Shown here: positions 56,221 to 64,000 of the stretch, piece after piece
Layout of the letters: each line of letters begins with the position of its first letter
Numbering within the stretch: position 1 is the first letter of the stretch
From: Brevipalpus yothersi
Taxonomy: Eukaryota > Arthropoda > Arachnida > Trombidiformes > Tenuipalpidae
Assembly (NCBI GenBank): GCA_003956705.1
Contig: QZCP01000067.1
Location: 179,235 to 243,234 of the forward strand
Direction of reading: 5' to 3'
DNA length: 64,000 nt
Position numbers and translations under genes: made by a program
The notes under the pieces: generated by a model
What the model saw: the letters and a program-made list of their open reading frames with translations, nothing else
Databases searched by the model: none
Told to the model about the DNA's origin: nothing

Positions 56221-58914
56221 ATGTTCAGTGAGGCTATGCTTTCTTGTGCCGGTTGTGAGCAACCGATCAAAGAACGCTATTTGGACAAAGTTCTTGACTT
56301 AACTTGGCACACATACTGTGTTCAGTGTGCAGATTGTAGATCTGAACTCAAAGATAAGTGTTTTTCTCGTGATGGTAAACTATTTTGCAGACGCGATTTT
56401 TTCAGGTAAGAGTAGCAAATTCATGATTAAATACTCACATGATGGATAATAATATTGGAATACATTCCTGTTCGCTCTCTCTCTCTCTCTTTATACTCAC
56501 CTCATAATCAATACGACTACTGAATAACTCGACTTTCTCGTTGTGCTTCAAATGTTCTGATTGATGATGCATTCTCATCATTCTGTTTTCACCATTTTTC
56601 TCATTTCACTTCTGATCTGTAGACGGTTTGGTCCAAAATGTGCTGGATGTGGTTCTGTAATATTACCCGACGAATATGTTCGTTGGACACGAAAAAAGCC
56701 TTATCATATGAATTGTTTAAAGTGTAGTGAATGCCATAAAGAGTTGTCCACTGGCGAGGAGCTTTATATATTGGATGATGATAGGATTTTTTGCAAAAAA
56801 GATTATCACTTTACTCAAGGTGAGTAACTCTCTTCCTATGTACTCATCAAGAAATTGAAATTTTTGAAACAGGTAGAGTAGTCAATCTGTACACCGATGA
56901 GCAAACTTTTTAGCATTCAGATTCAGGAAACTATAATGCTCACAATGTAGATTATCATTGATTTTCTGGAAAGAAGAATGAGAGAGAACATCATTTTTCA
57001 TGTAGAGTCGATAGAATGTTCATATTGCTCGCATGGCTGAGTGACTATTTCACCACTTTGGCCTCTATCATAGCAAAATCGATATTTGTTTGTAATTTTT
57101 ACTCCCCTTCAAAATCGATCGGATATTTTTTTCTCAAACTACAGTATAGTATTGAAGAAACTTTTTCCATCTCTTTTGCAGCCTCTTTCAAGCAAGAGAG
57201 ATGCGATCCTGAATCTCCGAATGGTTCAGATGTGTCCGTGAGCACCGGACACTGTCAAGTGCAATTTGGACCTTCAAATCATACCGATTCAAGTGATGAG
57301 CTTTTGAGTGCGAAAATGCTGAAAAACAATGTAATTAAAACAGAAATGTGTTCACCTACAGGTGAGTTAATGACCAAGTTTATTCCCAAACTTTTTCTAC
57401 CCAGCTTATTTGAGAAAGAGAAAAAAAAATTTCCTACCTATTGGAATCAGGACAAATGTGTGAAAATCTCACTTCTCAATAGACAAGTCCTAAAGTCAAT
57501 TAAGGAAAATGCACTTGTACATTGGCCTTGACATTATTTCACGCTCTGTTTTGAATTGAAAATCATGAATGAGTGCAATACTATTTGCTCGGAAGAAGTA
57601 GGATTCCCTCTGACAATGATAAGTGATGCTATAATGTTCGCTAGAAAACAACTCGCTCTATCTATTCTCTCTCAGTTCTACCATGTCGTGAATCATTCAA
57701 AACGATCTTTGAAAGTTTGTTTTCTTCTTCACTCCACACCTCTCATCGGGTTAATTTGCCTCATAAAATCGAGTATTTACCATCTTCAACGTGAAAGTAA
57801 CTTCATAGACGAAGAGCTCTCTCTCTCTCTCTCTCCTCCCCAGTTTCTCTGAAAATATTCTCAATCAGCTACGATCAGCCTATAAAACAACACTCAAGAT
57901 ACTTTGGCTTCTAAGAGTGAATTCCATTTGCAAGCCTATTATGTTGATCTCAGGATGAATGTCTTCCTTTTATGAGAGCCCTGCAGTCAGACTGCTTATT
58001 TTCTAATTCTGTTAGGTGAAGAACAAGCTCGGACATTCGAGCAAGAGTAACAAGCTACTTCAAGCAATTTTCTCCGAGCTGCCACTCAGAATGGCCTTTT
58101 CAGGCCCACTTTCTCGCTGCTGGCTACTTGCAATACTTCATATACACATCTTTAGGGGCGAAAACAAGTGGCCTCATGGTGCTGGTATATGGCCTTTCAA
58201 CCCAGACAAAGCCTTGTCAGACTAGAGTCACGCTGGACTCATGCAGATTGAATATTAACCACATATTTTTTATGCATCATTATAGCTCTTTCAACTAGGA
58301 AGTGTGTGCACTATCTGCTTGAGTCATCAAAAAATGTTGTCATGAGCAACATCATTCAAATGTTCAATTGAACATCAACTTTCAATTCAATTCAGCATTC
58401 GATTGAGTGAAATCATGCCAAAGTTTGATCGAGTAATGAACACTATGAGCACCCGACTTTATGGATTAAATAGAGCCTGCAGCCATGGCTAAGGAAGTGC
58501 AGTGTGAAAACTTATCCCTCTTTTCTCGAATTAGTCTAAGAATGTCTGTCCTCTAAAATCTTATTTCTTATGATTCCAAGATTTGCCTCATCTTTTTCTA
58601 TTCATTCTTCTCTTTTCTCAGGTAATTCCGAGCCACTTCTAGAGAATCGCCAACGAGATTCAATCCGAGCCCAGGCTCATAAGCAAAGCTCAGAACATAA
58701 GCCAACCAGGGTTAGAACAGTGCTGAACGAAAGACAACTGACAATACTTCGAGACACTTATCGAGCAAACAATCGACCTGATGCTCTTCTCAAAGAACGT
58801 CTTGTGGAGATGACCGGACTATCACCACGTGTCATAAGAGTGTGGTTCCAAAATAAACGTTGTAAGGATAAAAAGCGCCAAATAATGCAAAAGCAAATGG
58901 CTCAGCAAGAGAAG
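56221..58914 (+). CDS. LIM-homeodomain transcription factor, 3' end outside the window; LHX1/5-like LIM domains with an Islet-like homeodomain
   Basis: Exons 56221-56405, 56623-56819, 57182-57361 and 58622-58914 join in phase to 285 residues and continue past a GTGAGT donor at 58915. LIM1 (about 9-61: CAGCEQPIKERYLDKVLD, KCFSRDGKLFCRRDFFR) and LIM2 (about 67-120: RFGPKCAGC, LSTGEELYILDDD) resemble LHX1/LHX5. The homeodomain (about 216-275: TRVRTVLNERQL, PDALLKERLVEMTGLSPRVI, RVWFQNKRCKDKKR) is that of Islet/tailup. LIM-HD factors specify neurons and bind LDB co-factors through LIM domains. The start MFSEAMLSCAGC puts LIM1 at the very N terminus as in LHX1; an acceptor-like TTCAG at 56228 allows a 5' exon instead. 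The alternative is two genes, each only partly seen. Confidence 0.82.
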
Positions 58915-59811
58915 GTGAGTTTCAATTTCTCCCTCTCGATATCTTTCTCAACCTCCTCCAGCCATCTCAGCTTAGGCAGAAAAAGTGAAGCTTCTTCTTC
59001 TTCTTCTTCAAAGAAGAACTTGTGAATTTTCCCACTCTCAAAACTAGGGCCCATAAGACATATAATACAAGACTTCTTCTGTTGCTTTTCGAAGTAGAAG
59101 AAATTCGATGTTAGTGTGGACAATGCACAAGCTCACCCTTTGGGACACTGTATTTGCTCACCATTGAATCTTCTCAGTAAGCTGACTTTGACCCTCTATA
59201 TTGAGCTGTAAGATATCTTCGGGACAGTGCAAAAATAGCAACGCACAGTTGACTTTCCAATTAGGTGACTTGCTTAGCCTCAGGGACTTGGAATTCCTTC
59301 AAAATCAGCTGATATCAGTGGTTGCTAGCCAAAACAGGAGCAAGTAGAAAAGATCTAGCTCCTATCTCTGAGCTCCTCTCTGATATTGCACGCGATGTTT
59401 GTGCTCTAGCTTGCTTTCCGATCTTTCTTTTGGCCAATTCATGATGCTGTTGAAAAGCCCACTCAGATACGATAAGATATCGCTACTACTAATGGACACC
59501 TTTGCTTGGTCGATTGCTCCACAGTAAGCAATGGCTGAGGTGGCCGACACTCAGCGACCACATCACTCACATAATCGACGCTTTACACAGAGGATCGGAC
59601 ACTGGAAGAACAGAGCGGGTAGAGAGTGTGTGTGTGTATGTGTGTTAGCGGCTCTTAAGGCCACAAGTGAGAAGGGAATCTTTTAGCTATTGTATCGAGG
59701 AGCATTACCTTCACTCGAATTCATTGAAGCGAACTTCGTTTGTCCATTTTCCATTAGAGGTGCATCTCGAGATCAATCTCTTGCGCATTGGCCTGCTTCC
59801 CCCAACCTCTG

Positions 59812-59836
59812 CGTGTGTGTGTGTGTGTGTGTGTGT
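59812..59836. repeat. (GT)n microsatellite
   Basis: About twelve GT units, followed by degenerate TGTATG repeats to about 59890. Confidence 0.9.
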
Positions 59837-60251
59837 CTATGTGTGTGTATACATGTATGAATATATGTGTATGTCTGTATGTCTGTATGTTCGATCCAAT
59901 TTGTCCACCGAGGCTGGGTGCTGATGCTTTAAGCTGTTTGCGCAATCTGAGTAGAAGCGGCGAAGGTTTTATCGTATTTTATAGAAAGTATACCAGTTGC
60001 AAGCCTTAGAGAGTGATTCAAGGCGCCTTCTTCCGAAAACATTAATGGCATTGATTGTGTTTTATTTGAATAGAATGAAATGGAAAATGCGGGATATAAA
60101 TGCATTGCTGATAAAGAATATTGGCGCACAAGTAAAAGGTTCCAAGTGCCAAGGAGCGAAAGAGAGAAAGAGAAGAAGAAGAGAGATGATATTGCCTTTC
60201 ATGAGGTAATGTGAGTCCATGTTAAAAGAGAACTCCTCCCCAGCCCTTTGC

Positions 60252-60256
<5 letters not shown>

Positions 60257-60299
<43 letters not shown>
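60257..60299. repeat. (CT)n microsatellite
   Basis: About 21 CT units. Confidence 0.95.
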
Positions 60300-60301
<2 letters not shown>

Positions 60302-62069
60302 GCGACATGCAATGCATTAAAGGCCAAATAAATGTAAACCATCAGTGTTTAGAGATGGAGAGGGAACAATTTAATTCCGCTCTCTTTTGCTTTGTCTCAT
60401 AAATGGATGCTGTACACCAACCGTTTGCCACAGCTTTCATCAAAGTTTCAAGCTTTCTTGCCATATGTAAAGATTGTGTGAAATTTTTTCGCACACACAC
60501 ACTCACACATGTATGAACACAATTCTAGAAATCGGAAGACCTTTGAGGCGCGTGGATGTGGTTCTCAAGACATTTTAATGTAGAGATGATTTTACTTTCA
60601 TCCAAAATGGCATGAATATGCCTCTTAGCTCACTCACGTTCAAGAAAATTTCCTCCCAATAAGATAGGATGAAAATTTTAAGCTCTTTATAAGATTAAAA
60701 TTTTCTTGAGAACTTACCGTTTATTTCCTCCCTGGAATCAGCTCGTGTGTATGTGTGTGTGTGCACTCATCCTATCAGACTTATCTGTTTGAGATTCTGA
60801 GAATTCCTTCTTCCAAAATCAGTATTCTTATTCCTTCTGTAGGATGAGCCTTAATCTTGCGCTTAAAGGAATCCAGATGAAGATGCGTGCATTGAGTCCG
60901 ACTTATGTAAACAAGGTACACAATCTGTCTGCGAGGATCTCAGAAACCAAACAATCGTGAAGAGCATTGAATGGAACTCGAAATGATATGTCCAATCGTG
61001 CAGTATATATATGTCTCTGTTTGTCAAATGATTGCTGATCATTTTCTAACTCACTCATAGAGTGTTTCAAAACAGCTAGCAAATGAAAATCAATGCTCTT
61101 ACAGTAGTTTGTTTATTTATCCAGTGTACTTATCTTCATCGCTCTTTTTCAGCAAGTTTCTGCTGTTTCCACGTGTCTTCAATGCTTTGTATAGCTCTCA
61201 AAGGCTGCTGATATATACATACATATATTAACCATCCAAATGAATTGTGTTCCCTCACACTTTTTCCCCTCCCAACTTTAACTCTACTTTCAACTGGACA
61301 AAGATGGACACTATCAAGAAGAAATAAAGTTTGCAGTTCTTCAGGTGCTCACAGCTTCTCCTGCCTCTCTCTCTCTCTCTCTCTCTTCTCTCTGACGCTC
61401 TTTTTCTCTTCCATTGAATGGAAAGCAAAATCCTAAAAGCCTCGATACTCATCTGGGCCGATAAGGTTGCACGCAAAGTAAGACGTTGAAAATTCTCAAG
61501 ACATCAAATAGCTTAATTAAATGATGCTAACGACATCTTTTGCACCTCACATGCTTGTGATATTCACTTTGCTGTTCGCTTCCTGCCATGAATATGCTTG
61601 AAAGATGATGGGACGAAGAGATGAAAGCCTGAGCTGAGTCTGCTGCATCAAGTTCGGAAGTCAGCTTGAGGCGAAGCACGAGAATGTTTTATCTGGCTTG
61701 CTTTGACAACTTTATCAGCGACTTGGAATGCAGTCATCTTTCTGCTCGCTCACTTTCGAGTCCTCAGATAGTGAGCCCGATAACCAATTGAAATGTATAA
61801 ATCCCATGCATAATTTATCACGAAATTTGGTGAATGGAAGTTCATTGGCAACCTCATTGACAGTGGAAAACGAATCAGAGGCTCCTCGCACATTATAGAG
61901 AGAGAAAACATCCAAAAAGAAGCTCAACAAAAGCAACACAAACGCGCCTGCCAGCTTCTGCTCACAGCAAGAGAGTGAATGCTTTTTCCTGCAAGATGGA
62001 GGCTGTATGGAATCTCATCCGGATGAGATATTGTGCGATATTGTTTGCCTTTTTGACTCATTTCCCCCC

Positions 62070-62093
62070 CTCTCTCTCTCTCTCTCTCTCTCT
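62070..62093. repeat. (TC)n microsatellite
   Basis: Twelve TC units after a run of Cs; degenerate GA runs follow at 62218-62238 and 62434-62484. Confidence 0.85.
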
Positions 62094-62443
62094 TTCTTTC
62101 TTGCTCGATAAATGACTCTAAATAGGCCTTCTTTTGGGAAAGAGAAAAGCTTTCCTGAGATTTCCTGGAGCTTGTTCTCCTCACAAGGACCTTGTCTTTA
62201 TCGAAGATAGAGAAAGAAAAAGAGAGAGAGAGAGAGAAAACACATCTACCTTCACCCCCTGAGGGCTTGTGCCCTGTGTAGAGCCTTTGGGACTGGTAAA
62301 TGGAGATGATGGAGAGGGTGGTTGCGCAAATCGAGCTGAGCTTGTAGCATTGATTTGCATGCGGGAGGTGGTCACTACTTTGGACCCTCTTCATGACTGG
62401 GGAGGGAGAAGAAGCGAAAATCAAGTGACAATTGAGAGAAAGA

Positions 62444-62475
<32 letters not shown>

Positions 62476-63381
62476 AAGAGAAAGGAAAACACGAATGTAT
62501 CTCTCTCCCATCAGCAAGAGAGCGACTAGTTTAATTGAGATTGATGATCTTCCAGCTCGAAGCTCCTCAAAAAGACTTCATGTTCGAGTAGTTCTGGTAT
62601 TGTGCCATCGATAAGCATCTTTCACTCTTCCATTTTCTCTTTTCTTTCGAATCATTTTGAACACACATGGATCAGACAAAGTCCATGATCACGCTTAAAG
62701 TAAGCTTCACTCATCATGGCCTGACCTTAAGATTACTACCCCATATTTCGCAACTTCCAGCATATTTTCTCACCAAGCTGAATAGAGAGACTACCTTATC
62801 GCCTGGCTAGCCCAACGGCGAGGTATATCAGAGAGACCACAGGAGAAGATACTTTGAGCCAAATTGACCAACACCAGAAATACCTGAGTATGTGTTATCT
62901 CATGGCGGGTTGACTTGAAATTGGAGATGAAATTCGATGGTTAATATCACAAAACAAACCTAAGTCTCAGCGAGCTAGTCACATATAGTGGCCTAGGTAA
63001 CAACAACTATCTGTGTCCACGTCTAAATGATACCACTAATCGGTCTGCAAATAGCTGGAAAGTTGATTTCATGGTCGATACAAGCGGTCAAATGAGAAGA
63101 GCTAATAACTCATCAGTAATAAGCAGCTCAGACAACAGAATTCGACTGTGTGCAATCACCTTCCTCCACATTGCTGGCTGTGTGAGGACATTTGCATGTG
63201 ATCAGCCTTTTGGTAAGGCCACTGGAGTACTTTAACAACAGCATCAACGGTCCATGGGCTGATCTCAGCACTGTTTGGCTGTCTAATGAAATTTTGCAGC
63301 CCATCGCCCAGCATAACTGGCTGGAAAGGTTTCATTTTGCTCTTCTGGCGATTATCAACCATGATCACTCAATGGTCTCTG

Positions 63382-63383
<2 letters not shown>

Positions 63384-63418
<35 letters not shown>
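63384..63418. repeat. (TC)n microsatellite
   Basis: About 17 TC units. Confidence 0.95.
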
Positions 63419-63423
<5 letters not shown>

Positions 63424-63877
63424 ATTCATTTTCCATCAGTATGCACGTACATGGAAGCACGTAGAAAGAGACACGTACAACGCGCTCAATACGCTTGCCA
63501 ACACTCTTATGATTACCGTGGAGGCTTCTTCTTCTTCTTCTTGCTAGTGTGTGGTTTTTTATTTGCACGCGTACTGCCACGCAGCGAGTGTTTTGAAATA
63601 TTTATATTTTAATTTTCCAGCCTCGCTCCCCTAATGCTTCTCATGAGCCCAATCAGCGGCCTATTACTTTCTGGTAGGCTGAGCGCCAGCGAAAAGCAGC
63701 TCAGGGATGCTGGCATGGGATCCACAAGCTAGCTTGGGCGAATCGAGCGTACCTTCACCATCATCCCCTATTGTGATGCTCATATCACTTCCTCATTTAT
63801 TCATGAATCCGGTTAATTTGACAGCCGCCAATGTCCTTCATCGACCACCCTTCTCATCAATTTCTCATCATCATTAT

Positions 63878-64000
<123 letters not shown>

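Overview
This is a piece of a eukaryotic nuclear genome, almost certainly an arthropod-like ecdysozoan. The compact genes, introns mostly of 45-150 nt, AT-rich spacers and very many GA/CT microsatellites make a mite my best guess, but the species cannot be fixed from the sequence. Most genes were resolved to exon level from splice-site phase and family resemblance. Family assignments come from recalled protein families, not database searches.

Layout, left to right: a FEZF/earmuff zinc-finger gene (+); a GA-rich spacer with an assembly gap; a secreted cystatin-like gene (-); a nine-exon mitochondrial enoyl-CoA hydratase, copy A (-); an unrecognised secreted/membrane protein (+); pyruvate dehydrogenase E1 beta (-); 8 kb of spacer; a five-exon RUNX gene (-) with a 4.65-kb intron; TELO2 (-) carrying an N-terminal thioredoxin-fold domain; an intact 1101-residue Fanzor, a eukaryotic TnpB-like RNA-guided nuclease (-), with foldback elements on both sides; EAPP (-); an intact Tigger/pogo transposon nested in a third foldback copy; a dual-specificity phosphatase (+); enoyl-CoA hydratase copy B (-); PEX13 (+); a small membrane-protein gene (-); a PEX13 pseudogene and a recent segmental duplication; RPA3 (-); and a LIM-homeodomain gene (+) whose last exons lie beyond the window.

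Two kinds of DNA alternate. Housekeeping genes (ECHS1 A/B, PDHB, TELO2, EAPP, PEX13, RPA3) sit close together with little repeat. The developmental regulators (FEZF, RUNX, LIM-HD) and the phosphatase sit in long spacers or introns packed with GA/CT tracts. The mobile-element island at 29.1-39.4 kb lies between TELO2 and the phosphatase, with EAPP inside it.

The most notable items are the intact Fanzor with its flanking long inverted repeats and hairpin-rich 3' end, the thioredoxin-TELO2 fusion, a LIM-homeodomain gene that joins LHX1/5-like LIM domains to an Islet-like homeodomain, and a Tigger insertion whose empty site is preserved in a neighbouring repeat copy. No tRNA, rRNA or CRISPR array was seen.
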